NCBI RefSeq assembly: GCF_000717335.1
Contig: NZ_JNYZ01000009.1
Location: forward strand, 177,504-241,503
Direction of reading: 5' to 3'
Source: Amycolatopsis jejuensis
GTDB lineage: Bacteria > Actinomycetota > Actinomycetes > Mycobacteriales > Pseudonocardiaceae
DNA length: 64,000 nt
The notes under the pieces are model-generated. The model saw only the letters and a program-made list of their open reading frames with translations, made no database searches and was not told where the DNA came from. A program made the translations under genes and the position numbers. Within the stretch, counting starts at the first letter, position 1. The number at the start of each line of letters is the position of its first letter. Below are positions 1 to 8,335 of this stretch, one piece after another.

Positions 1-569
1 TGCAGGAACCGGACCGGGGTGACCTGCTGCTCGACGGCGAAAGCGTGATCACCGCCGACCCGGACGAGCTGCGCCAGCGCGTGGGCATGGTTTTTCAGCA
101 CTTCAACCTGTTCGGCCATCGGACGGTGCTGGACAACATCGTGCTGCCGCTGCGAAGTGTCCGCCGGCTGTCCAAAGAGGACGCCATCGAGGTGGCGCGG
201 ACGCGGCTGGCGGAGGTCGGCTTGGCGGACAAGGCGCCGTACCGGCCGTCGGCGCTCTCGGGTGGCCAGCAGCAACGGGTGGCGATCGCGCGGGCGCTGG
301 CCATGGAACCCGAGGTGATGCTCTTCGACGAGGCGACCAGCGCGCTGGACCCGGAACTGGTCAAGGGAATTCTGGACCTGATGGCCGGGCTGGCTTCGCG
401 GGGTCTCACGCTGATCGTGGTGACCCACGAGATGGGCTTCGCGCGGAGTGTCGCCGACGAGGTGGCGTTCATGGATGCCGGGCGGATTGTGGAGCAGGGA
501 ACGCCGGAGAAGATCTTCGACGCGCCGGAAAGCCCGCGGTTGCAGCAATTCCTGTCGCAGGTGCTGTGA
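1..569 (+). CDS. Polar amino-acid ABC transporter ATP-binding protein, 5' end cut by window edge
   Basis: ATPase subunit of an importer, closest to the GlnQ/HisP polar amino-acid family. The frame is open from base 3, so the N-terminus with Walker A lies outside the window and a GTG at 45 is internal. Visible in order are the Q-loop (VFQHFNLF), signature LSGGQQQRVAIARAL, Walker B with D-loop (VMLFDEATSALDP) and the switch histidine (VTHEMGFA). The family-typical end EQGTPEKIFDAPES..LQQFLSQVL is complete. Permease and binding-protein genes are presumably upstream. The stop lies one base from the stop of the convergent symporter gene. Family is certain; glutamine or glutamate as substrate is only inferred from the subfamily. 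Confidence 0.93.
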   Translation, partial: QEPDRGDLLLDGESVITADPDELRQRVGMVFQHFNLFGHRTVLDNIVLPLRSVRRLSKEDAIEVARTRLAEVGLADKAPYRPSALSGGQQQRVAIARALAMEPEVMLFDEATSALDPELVKGILDLMAGLASRGLTLIVVTHEMGFARSVADEVAFMDAGRIVEQGTPEKIFDAPESPRLQQFLSQVL

Positions 570-570
570 T

Positions 571-2067
571 TCACTGCCGTACCTCGACCGGTTCGTGCGT
601 TTCCGCGCCTGCGGTCCACAGCTCGTCGAGGTGGCTGGACAGCTCCGGCTTCGGCTGGATTGCGTAGGCGCAGCCGACGTACACCAGCACGTTCACCAGG
701 AGCGCAGCGACCCCGGAGGTCAGGCCGCCGAGCCAGGGAATCGACACCGGGTACGCGATCTGGAGCGCGGCGGCGGTGGTGAATCCGCTGATCATTCCGC
801 CGACCGCGCCCACGGCATTGCCGCGCTTCCAGAAGATCCCGAGCAGCAGCGTGGGCGCGAGTTGCACAATTCCTTGGTATGAAACGAGAGCGAGGGCAAG
901 CAGTCCGGACGTCACGTGCGCGGTGAACAGTGCGGCGAAGCCCGAAATCGCGGTTACGGCAACCACGGCGATCTTTCCCGTCCGGGCACTGTGGACTCGC
1001 GTTCCGGAAATCGCGCCGACAATGTCGTTTGCGGCCAACGTTCCCGCGGCCTGCAGGTTGGCCCCGACGTTGCCCATCGTGGCGGCAACAACGCAGATAC
1101 CGACGATGGTGAGCAGACCGACGCCGCCGACCTGCGCGACGGTGAACCACACGCGGTCCGGAGCAGCGGCGACCTCGGGCATGCTTGCCGCCAAGAACGC
1201 CACCAGCAACACGGCGGTACCGAAGATCAGCAGGAGCGGGGCGGCCTGAACTGCGGTTTTGCGGACGGTGCGGGCGCTGTTCGCGGTGAAGAGCCGCATG
1301 AAGATGTCCGGCCAGCACCAGGTGCCGAGCGCGCCGGTGAGGACGATGGACACCGCGTAGAGCGGCCCGAGCGAGCTGCCCGCGCCGGGGAGGGTGAAGA
1401 ACGACGGCGGGACCTGGTCGAATCCGTGGCCGTTGGTGATCAGCCAGACGATCAGGCCGACCGCGACGACGGTGCCGACGAAATACGCGAAAATACCTTG
1501 CACCAGGTCGCTGATGATGATTCCGCGCATGCCGAAGCGGACGGTCCAGATCTGGCGGATGCAAATGAACAGAACGCTGATCAGCACGGCGCCGAGCGGA
1601 ATGATCGCGCCGAAGGAAAGGGTTTCGAAAACGAGCGCGAGTGATTGCATTCCCAGGACGATCCACGGGATGGTCGCAATGGTCCCGATTGCCGCGGACA
1701 CGATTTGCACGGTCCTGGACCGGTATCGGAGCCGGAGCAGATCCGATTGGGTGCGGAGATCGTATTTCCGGCCCCAGGTGTGTACGTGCGGGGCGAGCGC
1801 GTACATCAGGAACATGCCGAGCAAGGAGTACGCCACCAGGTAGAACCCGATCAGGCCGGAGGCGGCGGCGAGCCCGGCGAAGGAGATGAACACCGTGCCC
1901 GGCAGGAAGGTGTTGAGGTAGGCCATGGTCCCGTAGAACGGGCCGAACGAACGGCCTGCGGTGGAATACTCGCTGAAATCGGCGTCCGTTTTCCTGGTCT
2001 TCTCCATGACGAGCGTGACCAGCACCAGAAACAAGCCGATTCCGGCGTATCCGATGAACATCTGCAT
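571..2067 (-). CDS. Sodium:solute symporter family protein
   Basis: A 498-residue SSSF (SLC5-like) secondary transporter that probably couples sodium entry to uptake of an organic solute. The start is ATG at 2067 (MQMFIGYAGIGLFL), two bases after the stop of the upstream amidase gene, so the two are probably translationally coupled; the frame stays open further upstream but only through amidase DNA. About 13 hydrophobic segments run along the protein. The early stretch (STAGRSFGPFYGTMAYLNTF) and the WCWPDIFMRLFTANSARTVRKT region are typical of the family. Co-transcription with a nitrilase-fold hydrolase suggests the solute is an amide, nitrile or carbamoyl compound, but the substrate cannot be read from sequence. 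Confidence 0.9.
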   Translation of the reverse strand: MQMFIGYAGIGLFLVLVTLVMEKTRKTDADFSEYSTAGRSFGPFYGTMAYLNTFLPGTVFISFAGLAAASGLIGFYLVAYSLLGMFLMYALAPHVHTWGRKYDLRTQSDLLRLRYRSRTVQIVSAAIGTIATIPWIVLGMQSLALVFETLSFGAIIPLGAVLISVLFICIRQIWTVRFGMRGIIISDLVQGIFAYFVGTVVAVGLIVWLITNGHGFDQVPPSFFTLPGAGSSLGPLYAVSIVLTGALGTWCWPDIFMRLFTANSARTVRKTAVQAAPLLLIFGTAVLLVAFLAASMPEVAAAPDRVWFTVAQVGGVGLLTIVGICVVAATMGNVGANLQAAGTLAANDIVGAISGTRVHSARTGKIAVVAVTAISGFAALFTAHVTSGLLALALVSYQGIVQLAPTLLLGIFWKRGNAVGAVGGMISGFTTAAALQIAYPVSIPWLGGLTSGVAALLVNVLVYVGCAYAIQPKPELSSHLDELWTAGAETHEPVEVRQ

Positions 2068-2069
2068 GG

Positions 2070-2852
2070 TCAGTTCCGTTTCGGGTAGGCGGCGAGGTAG
2101 CCGATTGCGTCCCGGGCATCCGACAGCACCTGCCGGGAGATTTCGCCGGCGATCAGTTCCTCGTTTTCCCCGGCCGCGGCAACGCGGCGGCCGAACGGGT
2201 CGGCGAGTGTGCTGTACCCGGAAAAGACCGGGCCGGCTTGGTTGGCGTAGGCGAGGTAGAGCTGGCTTTCGAAGGCCCTGGCCGGAATGACGGTGCGCGG
2301 GACGATCGTGGTGTCGAGGGGATGGGGCGCTCCGGCGACCGGTGGCCGCAGCGGAACGGCAGTGGGTACCAGCAGGAGCTCGGCACCGCGGAGGGCGAGA
2401 TCGCGGACGAACTCGGGGAATTCGACGTCGAAACAGATCCCGAGGGCAGTGGCCCAGCCGTTGACGTCGACGATTTCGGGAACCTGCTCTCCCGGGTCGA
2501 ACACCGCAGGCTCGTCCGGGCCGAAGAGGTTCCGTTTGCGGTAACGCGTGGTTTCCTTGCCGTCCGGGCCGAAAAGCGACCCGGTGATGAAGCGTTTTCC
2601 GGCGTCGTGTTCCACGGTCGACGCCGCAATCCAGATCCCGTTCTCCGCCGCTGCCTGCTCGACGACCTCGCGTGCCGCCTGGCCGTCGACAGCCGCGACC
2701 TCGCGCGGGGAATACGAGCACAGGAACAGTTCCGGGGTCACCAGAACGTCGGCGCCCTGCGCGCTCGCCGACCAGGCGGCGTGGGCGAGCCGGGCCGCGT
2801 TGCGCGCGAACCCGTCCGGCGCACTGGTCGCCTGCAAAACCGCGATCTTCAT
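2070..2852 (-). CDS. Carbon-nitrogen hydrolase (nitrilase superfamily)
   Basis: A 260-residue cytoplasmic amidase-type hydrolase. The nitrilase-superfamily catalytic triad is readable: Glu41 (VTPELFLCSY), Lys106 (YRKRNLFG) and Cys140 (GICFDVEFPE). The start is ATG at 2852 (MKIAVLQAT), which places the first beta strand at the N-terminus as in relatives; AGGT-rich sequence lies upstream. It is the first gene of an operon with the sodium symporter and is divergent from a LacI-type regulator. A plausible role is hydrolysing the imported amide to acid and ammonia. The branch (omega-amidase, carbamoyl-putrescine or beta-ureidopropionase type) is not decidable here. Confidence 0.9.
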   Translation of the reverse strand: MKIAVLQATSAPDGFARNAARLAHAAWSASAQGADVLVTPELFLCSYSPREVAAVDGQAAREVVEQAAAENGIWIAASTVEHDAGKRFITGSLFGPDGKETTRYRKRNLFGPDEPAVFDPGEQVPEIVDVNGWATALGICFDVEFPEFVRDLALRGAELLLVPTAVPLRPPVAGAPHPLDTTIVPRTVIPARAFESQLYLAYANQAGPVFSGYSTLADPFGRRVAAAGENEELIAGEISRQVLSDARDAIGYLAAYPKRN

Positions 2853-2898
2853 CGGGAGGTCACGCTCCACTAACTGCTCCGGGTGCTGCTCCGAGTAG

Positions 2899-2918
2899 GT
2901 GCCGGAACGTTCCGGCAC
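2899..2918. promoter_or_regulatory. Predicted operator of the adjacent LacI-type regulator
   Basis: A perfect 20-bp palindrome, GTGCCGGAACGTTCCGGCAC, lies in the 165-bp spacer between the amidase start (2852) and the regulator start (3018). LacI-family operators are typically even palindromes with a central CpG; here the centre is AACGTT. Its position between divergent genes fits repression of both the operon and the regulator. Confidence 0.7.
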
Positions 2919-3017
2919 GCTGGCAGGAAGGGTGCCACGAGGTTTCGGCCGCCGTCAAGACCAGGGATTTCGGTATGGTTGATCCGGTCGGGACGAGGCG
3001 GGAGAGGTGGGCGGCAG

Positions 3018-4010
3018 GTGACCGCGGCGAAGACGATCGTCGACATTGCGCGCGAGCTCGGCCTGTCGAAGACCACGGTCGCCGATGCCCTCAAGGGCAC
3101 CGGCCGGGTGGCTCCGGCAACCCGGGAGCGCGTACGGCAGCTGGCGGACGCCTCGGGGTATCGGCCCAACAAGTCGGCCCGGCAGCTGCGCACGCAGGCT
3201 TCGGAGACGATCGGCCTGTACATCGGCGCGGACGTCCGGAACATGCCGTTCTACATGCCGTTCACCTTCGGTGCGCTGGAGGAAGCGGCCGCGCACGGCT
3301 TCGACATGACGCTGGTGACGCATCCGCCCGGCGGCGCGCACGGGCAGCTCGCGGGTGCCGTGGTCATCGACGCGCTGCCGGACGACCCGGTGCTCCAGGG
3401 CGTTCTGGGGATGGCGGTGCCGGTCGTGTCGGCCGGGCGGTTGATGGCCGCGCGGACCAAGGCGGCCGGTCTGGTCGAGATCGATTACGCGGCCACCACC
3501 ACGCGGGCGTTCGACCTGCTGGCCTCACTCGGGTCGGCGAGTCCGGTCCTGTTCGCGCCGCTGAAGCGGGATCCGTTCGCGTGGTGTGAATTGATCGTCG
3601 ACGGGTACACGAAGTGGTGCGAAAACCGCGGTATCAAGCCGCTCACGCTGCGGCTTTCGCCGTACGCCTCCAATGTGGAGCTGGAAAAGGTGCTCGACAC
3701 CGCGCTCGACCGGACCGAAACCGACGGGTTGTTCTTTGCCTGGCAGGACGTCGCGGATCGTGCGCAGGCCATGCTGGTCCACAAGCTCAAGGGAAGCCGG
3801 GTGCTGAAAACGGGTTGCCTGGTCGATTCGTACCTCGAGGACGCGCACTACCCGCACGACGTACTGGTGGACCTCGGCGCCCATTCCTTCGGCCGCGACG
3901 CCATCCGTGCGTTGAAGCTCGTGCTGGACGGTTCGGGTCCGGTCCGGCAGCAGCATCCGGCGCGGGTGCTCGCTCCGCAGCAGCTGTCACAAACCCGTTC
4001 CGAACCGTAG
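3018..4010 (+). CDS. LacI-family transcriptional regulator
   Basis: A 330-residue repressor or activator. The start is GTG at 3018, giving MTAAKTIVDIARELGL; the longer open frame upstream lacks homology-like sequence and would cross the predicted operator. Residues 5-60 form the LacI helix-turn-helix and hinge (SKTTVADALKGTGRVAPATRERV, then GYRPNKSARQLR). The remainder is a periplasmic-binding-protein-like ligand domain. A purine-rich GGGAGAGG lies upstream. It is divergent from the amidase-symporter operon with a palindrome in between, so the transported amide or its product is the likely effector. This is inference from context. Confidence 0.9.
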   Translation: MTAAKTIVDIARELGLSKTTVADALKGTGRVAPATRERVRQLADASGYRPNKSARQLRTQASETIGLYIGADVRNMPFYMPFTFGALEEAAAHGFDMTLVTHPPGGAHGQLAGAVVIDALPDDPVLQGVLGMAVPVVSAGRLMAARTKAAGLVEIDYAATTTRAFDLLASLGSASPVLFAPLKRDPFAWCELIVDGYTKWCENRGIKPLTLRLSPYASNVELEKVLDTALDRTETDGLFFAWQDVADRAQAMLVHKLKGSRVLKTGCLVDSYLEDAHYPHDVLVDLGAHSFGRDAIRALKLVLDGSGPVRQQHPARVLAPQQLSQTRSEP

Positions 4011-4052
4011 ATCCTCTGTCGCATCGGCGGCGTGATCGATTTCTAGCGTGGA

Positions 4053-4071
4053 CTCCACAACCTTTGTGGAG
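4053..4071 (+). promoter_or_regulatory. Hairpin overlapping the ribosome binding site of the 4083 gene
   Basis: CTCCACAA (4053-4060) pairs perfectly with TTGTGGAG (4064-4071) across a three-base loop. The right arm contains most of the GGAGG ribosome binding site (4068-4072), ten bases before the ATG at 4083. Folding in the mRNA would hide the site, so translation may be regulated, for example by temperature or a bound factor. Only the sequence is observed. Confidence 0.45.
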
Positions 4072-4082
4072 GACCGAATCCG

Positions 4083-5165
4083 ATGACTGCCCTGCTCGAA
4101 CGCGCCCCGGCCCCGCCAGTGACGCGGCCCGCCCGCCGGGTCACCACCGCACTGTTCGTCGTCGCGCTCGGGCTCGCCGCGTACACCGGATTCCGCCTTC
4201 CCGGCGCATGGGCCGTCACGCTTCAGACCGCGTCCCTCGCCGACGGTTTCCACCGGCGCTTTCTCATCGGTACCCTGCTGCACCCGTTCGCCGCGATCGC
4301 CGGTTACCACTACTGGCTCTTCGCGGCCGCCGCTTTTCTCATTCTCGCCGCGTTGCTGACTGTGATCACGGTCGCGTTCCTCCGCAGCCGTACGGAAAGC
4401 GCCCGGTTCGTCCTCATCGGCTGGCTGCTCGTGCCGTCCGGCGGCTACCTGTTCCACGAGGTCGGCTACTACGACCAGGCCATCTACCTGCTCCTCTTCG
4501 CCGCGCTGTTCGCCCTGCACCGGAACCGGCCGGTCGTGGCGAGCGGGTTGATGGTGCTTTCCGTTCTGACGCACGAAATCGCGCTGCTCACCGTGCTTCC
4601 GGTGTTCGCGCTCGTGCTCCTGCAGAAGATGCCCTTCCGCCGGGTCTGCACGCTGGTCGCGCCGCCCGCGGTCGCCGGGCTGATCGTGCTCGCCCTGCCT
4701 CCGGCCGCGCCGGGAGCAATCGCGAAGTTCCAGCAAAAGCTCGCCGACGCCCAGTTTCCCTTCCGCGACGATGCGCTCCGGTTGTTCGCCCGCACCCAGG
4801 TCGAAAGCTGGCGGATCTACTCCATCACCGACGTGCTGCTTTACCTGGTCCCGATTCTGCTCGTGGTGATCGGCGGATACCTGATCCTGCACCGGGATCT
4901 GCTGTCTGTCGCGGCAATCGTGGCACCGGCGCTGCTCGCGTTCGGCGGCTGGGACGAGGCCCGCTGGGGATTCCTGCTGGTCTGCAACTTCGCCGTGGTC
5001 CTGTTTCTGCGGCTGCAGAACCGGGAACTCCGCGTCGCACAGCTGGGCGCGCTGGCCGCCGCATTCCTGATCCTCACGCACATTCCGATGGCGTACTTCG
5101 ACGGGTACACCCCGCGCGAGATCACGCTGGTGGGGAAACCGCACGCCGTGGGAGTGTCAGGGTGA
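4083..5165 (+). CDS. Polytopic membrane protein of unknown function
   Basis: A 360-residue protein with about nine or ten hydrophobic spans, a short basic cytoplasmic N-terminus (MTALLERAPAPPVTRPARR) and a C-terminal tail after a final span ending near AYFDGYTPREITLVGK. A strong GGAGG precedes the ATG by ten bases. Repeated motifs such as LTHEIALLTVLPVF and GGWDEARWG recall integral-membrane glycosyltransferase-like or EpsG-like proteins, but no catalytic motif is recognised. Its last 44 bases overlap the 3' end of the convergent sensor kinase gene. Its relation to the two-component system is unknown. Confidence 0.75.
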   Translation: MTALLERAPAPPVTRPARRVTTALFVVALGLAAYTGFRLPGAWAVTLQTASLADGFHRRFLIGTLLHPFAAIAGYHYWLFAAAAFLILAALLTVITVAFLRSRTESARFVLIGWLLVPSGGYLFHEVGYYDQAIYLLLFAALFALHRNRPVVASGLMVLSVLTHEIALLTVLPVFALVLLQKMPFRRVCTLVAPPAVAGLIVLALPPAAPGAIAKFQQKLADAQFPFRDDALRLFARTQVESWRIYSITDVLLYLVPILLVVIGGYLILHRDLLSVAAIVAPALLAFGGWDEARWGFLLVCNFAVVLFLRLQNRELRVAQLGALAAAFLILTHIPMAYFDGYTPREITLVGKPHAVGVSG

Positions 5166-6582
5166 ACACCGCGCCGTCGTCGTTGTGCGCGGTCAGCGTC
5201 CCGCCGTGGACCAGCGCGTTCTCGCGGGCAATGGACAACCCCAAACCGCTGCCCTCGGTCGCCTGCCGCGCCTGATCGCCGCGGACGAACCGGTCGAACA
5301 GGATCGGCAGCAGCTCCTCGGGGATTCCCGCGCCGGAGTCCGAAACCCGGATCGTGACGTCCTCCCCGCCCTCGATCGACACCACGACCGGCGCCCGGCC
5401 GTGCCGCACCGCGTTGACCAGCAGGTTCCCCACTACGGTATGCACGCGCCGCGGATCGGCGACCACCTCCAGGTCACCGGAGGTCTGCACCCGCACCTCC
5501 GTGCCGGGCACGTTGACCTCGATGGCGTCCTCGACGAGCGCGGGCAGGTCCACCGGCTCGGGCCGGAAGTCCGCGGACCCGGCGTCGAAACGCGAGATCT
5601 CCATCAGGTCCTCGACGAGCCGCGCGAGCCGCCGCGTCTGTGTGCCGAGCAATTGCGTGGCGCGGTTTTCCGGCCCGGTGGTTTCGAGAGCGTCGACGGT
5701 CGCGACCATCGACGCGAGCGGCGTCCGCAGGTCGTGCGCGACATCCGCGACGAACCGTTGCTGCTGACGGTCTTTCGCCCGCAGTTCCTCGATCGACTCG
5801 CTGATCCGCTGCGCCATGGTGTTGAAGGACGCGGCTAGGTCGGCGAGTTCGTCGCGGCCTTTGACCGGAACGCGCACGTCGTAGGTCCCGTCACCCAATT
5901 CCCGTGCGGCAGAAGCAACCCGGCGCACCGGGCGTTGGATGTGCCAGGCGGCGAAGACCGCGGCGACGATCCCCAGCGTGGCCACGGCGAGTGCGAAATA
6001 CACCAGCTTCTGTGGCTGCTCGGCCAGACTCAGTTCGAGCGGGGTCATGTCGAACAACTCCACCATCCAGTAATCGGCGTAGTTCCCACTGACCACGAGG
6101 AGCTTCTGCCCGCTCTCGGGGTCGACCGTGGTCGCCGTCTGCAAGTCGGCCGGGCTGGCCGTGCGCACCAATACCTTGTCCGCGACCGTGGCCATGACGG
6201 CAGGCCGGTCGTTGACCCGGACGGGAGCCGGTTGCGGAGTCCGCAAAGCAGTGGTCGAAGCGTAGGTGACCATCTTGATCGAGCCATCCGGGCTTTTGGC
6301 GTAGAGCATCCACTCTTGCGAAATGTTCGCTGTCGGATCACTGACCGCGCTGATCAAACTGGGGGTATCGGTGTGCCCGTTCGCGATGGTCTTCTGCAGC
6401 GAAGGCCACACCTGACCGAACATGGCTCCGAACGACGATTCCGCTGCGAAAGTGAATCCGTCGATCACATTGTCCCTCTGCAGGCTTGCCGCTGCGACAG
6501 CCATCACGGCGGTCGCCGTCGTCGTGACCAGCACGACCGCCGCTGTCACCCTCGTCCGGAGCCCCCAGGTGGGCAGTTTCAC
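5122..6582 (-). CDS. Sensor histidine kinase of a two-component system
   Basis: A 486-residue membrane kinase. The GTG start at 6582 overlaps the regulator's stop as GTGA, so translation is coupled. Order: TM1 about 9-31, an extracytoplasmic sensor of about 155 residues, TM2 about 190-212, HAMP, HisKA with phospho-acceptor His in FVADVAHDLRTPLASM, then the ATPase domain with N box (NLLVNAVRHG), G1 (DSGAGIPEEL) and G2 (GSGLGLSIA). The architecture resembles actinobacterial AfsQ2/MtrB-like kinases. The signal is unknown. The 3' end overlaps the convergent membrane-protein gene by 44 bp. Confidence 0.94.
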   Translation of the reverse strand: MKLPTWGLRTRVTAAVVLVTTTATAVMAVAAASLQRDNVIDGFTFAAESSFGAMFGQVWPSLQKTIANGHTDTPSLISAVSDPTANISQEWMLYAKSPDGSIKMVTYASTTALRTPQPAPVRVNDRPAVMATVADKVLVRTASPADLQTATTVDPESGQKLLVVSGNYADYWMVELFDMTPLELSLAEQPQKLVYFALAVATLGIVAAVFAAWHIQRPVRRVASAARELGDGTYDVRVPVKGRDELADLAASFNTMAQRISESIEELRAKDRQQQRFVADVAHDLRTPLASMVATVDALETTGPENRATQLLGTQTRRLARLVEDLMEISRFDAGSADFRPEPVDLPALVEDAIEVNVPGTEVRVQTSGDLEVVADPRRVHTVVGNLLVNAVRHGRAPVVVSIEGGEDVTIRVSDSGAGIPEELLPILFDRFVRGDQARQATEGSGLGLSIARENALVHGGTLTAHNDDGAVFTLTLPRRAVSPPA

Positions 6583-7268
6583 GGGGTCACCAGCCGGTAA
6601 CCGAGCCCGCGGACGGTCTTCAGCATCGCCGGGTTCGCCGGATCGTCCTCGATTTTCGCCCGCAGCCGGGCGACCGCCGCGTCGACGAGCCGTGAGTCGC
6701 CGACGTAGCCGTAGTCCCACACGCGTTTGAGCAGCGTTTGCCTGCTCAGTACCTGGTTGGGGTGCTGCGCGAACTCGACGAGCAGCCGGATCTCGGTGGC
6801 CGTGAGCGCGAGTTCGGCTCCGTCGCGGGTCGCCGTCATCGCGGCGCTGTCGATGGCCAGGTCTCCGATCCGCAGCAGGTCGGCCGGGGTACCCGGGTCC
6901 GGCACGGCCCGCCTGCCGACGGCCTTGATCCGCGCGTCGAGCACCCGCGGTTCGGCAGGTTTGACCACGTAGTCGTCCGCCCCGCACTCCAGCCCGACCA
7001 CGACGTCGATCGGGTCACCACGCGAGGTCAGCAGGATGAGCGGCACCCGGCTGCGCGCCCGGATCCGGCGGCAGACCTCGAACCCGTCGATCCCCGGCAA
7101 CATCACGTCGAGCAGCACGAAGTCGACCTCGACCCGGTCGGTGAACAACGTCTCGAGCGCCCGCTCCCCGGTAGCCGCGCCGACGACGTCATGCCCGAGC
7201 GCGGCAAGCGCCATCGTCAGCGCTTCGGCCAGCGCCCGGTCGTCCTCGACGAGCAGGAGCCGCGGCAT
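6579..7268 (-). CDS. OmpR-family response regulator
   Basis: A 229-residue DNA-binding response regulator. The start is ATG at 7268 (MPRLLLVEDD), preceded by GGGAGG. The receiver domain has acidic pocket residues in VEDD, phospho-acceptor Asp54 (FVLLDVMLPG), Thr/Ser in LLTSRG and Lys103 (VVKP). A C-terminal winged helix follows (TEIRLLVEFAQHPNQVLSRQ .. DSRLVDAAVARLRAKIEDD .. VRGLGYRL). It is the partner of the kinase encoded immediately downstream. The target genes are unknown. Confidence 0.95.
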   Translation of the reverse strand: MPRLLLVEDDRALAEALTMALAALGHDVVGAATGERALETLFTDRVEVDFVLLDVMLPGIDGFEVCRRIRARSRVPLILLTSRGDPIDVVVGLECGADDYVVKPAEPRVLDARIKAVGRRAVPDPGTPADLLRIGDLAIDSAAMTATRDGAELALTATEIRLLVEFAQHPNQVLSRQTLLKRVWDYGYVGDSRLVDAAVARLRAKIEDDPANPAMLKTVRGLGYRLVTP

Positions 7269-7375
7269 GGAGCCTCCCAAGATCGGGTCTGTGCCCGAAT
7301 CCTAAGGAACTGTCCGGGGCCGTGGCATTTCGTGCGGAACCGTGACGCGCGCGTGCGGACTCGTCACACTCGCCG

Positions 7376-8335
7376 TCACGGCCGGCAGAGCTCGGTGAAG
7401 CGGTGGGTACCGACGTTGCCGCCGGAGACGACGACGCCGACGCGTCCGGCCCGATGGTCCACCCGCCCGGCCAGCAGCGCGGCAAGTCCGCTGGCACCAC
7501 TCGGTTCCACGACGATCTTCAGGCGCTCGAACGCAAACCGCATGGCGTGGCGGATCTCGTCGTCGGTCACCAGCGCGATGGCGTCGACCAGGCGCTGGTT
7601 GATCGGGAAGGTGAGCTCGCCGGGGCACGGCAGGGCCTGTCCGTCGGCGATCGTGTGCGGCACCTCGATGGTCACGCGTCGTCCGACGCGCAGCGACCTC
7701 GCTGTGTCGTCACCGGCTGCCGGTTCCACCCCGATCATCCGGATACCCGGTGACAGGCTCGTGGCGGCGGTCGCGCAGCCGGCCATCAGGCCACCGCCAC
7801 CGACCGGGACCACGAGCACGTCGAGTTCTCCTCCGTCCTGCACCAGTTCGAGCGCCACGGTGCCCTGTCCGGCGATCACGTGCGGATGGTCGTACGGCGG
7901 AATGAGGGTCAGCCCTCGCTCGGCTGCCAGCGCCCTGCCGATGGCTGCTCGATCGCCGGAGTAACGGTCGTAGGTGACGACCTCCGCGCCGTAGCCGATC
8001 GTTGCCTCCACTTTGGACTGTGGCGCGTCCGACGGCATGAGGATCACCGCGCGGCCGCCCAGCTCCCGAGCGGCCAGCGCGACCGCCTGGGCGTGGTTGC
8101 CCGAGGAGTACGCCGCGATGCCGCCGGCCAGCTGTGCTCGGGACAGCCGCGAGGCAGCGTGGTACGCCCCACGGAACTTGAATGCGCCTGCCCGCTGGAA
8201 GTTCTCGCATTTCACCAGCACCTCGGCGCCGACCAGCCGGTCAAGCGTGCGCGAACGGACCACCGGAGTGCGGTGGGCAACGCCGTCGAGCCGCTCGGCT
8301 GCATCGCGCACGTCGTCCAGCGTGAGCGGGGTCAT
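7376..8335 (-). CDS. PLP-dependent threonine/serine dehydratase-like enzyme
   Basis: A 319-residue fold-type II PLP enzyme, the short form without a C-terminal ACT domain. Schiff-base Lys53 sits in AFKFRGAYHA, the cofactor-contacting SSGNHAQAVA follows, and the phosphate-binding glycine loop is VGGGGLMAG. This pattern fits catabolic threonine ammonia-lyases, serine racemases and 3-hydroxyaspartate ammonia-lyases. ATG at 8335 overlaps the MFS stop as ATGA. It is the last gene of an operon with an MFS carrier, an FAD hydroxylase and an amidohydrolase, so its substrate may be a hydroxylated amino acid from that pathway (inference). Confidence 0.9.
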   Translation of the reverse strand: MTPLTLDDVRDAAERLDGVAHRTPVVRSRTLDRLVGAEVLVKCENFQRAGAFKFRGAYHAASRLSRAQLAGGIAAYSSGNHAQAVALAARELGGRAVILMPSDAPQSKVEATIGYGAEVVTYDRYSGDRAAIGRALAAERGLTLIPPYDHPHVIAGQGTVALELVQDGGELDVLVVPVGGGGLMAGCATAATSLSPGIRMIGVEPAAGDDTARSLRVGRRVTIEVPHTIADGQALPCPGELTFPINQRLVDAIALVTDDEIRHAMRFAFERLKIVVEPSGASGLAALLAGRVDHRAGRVGVVVSGGNVGTHRFTELCRP

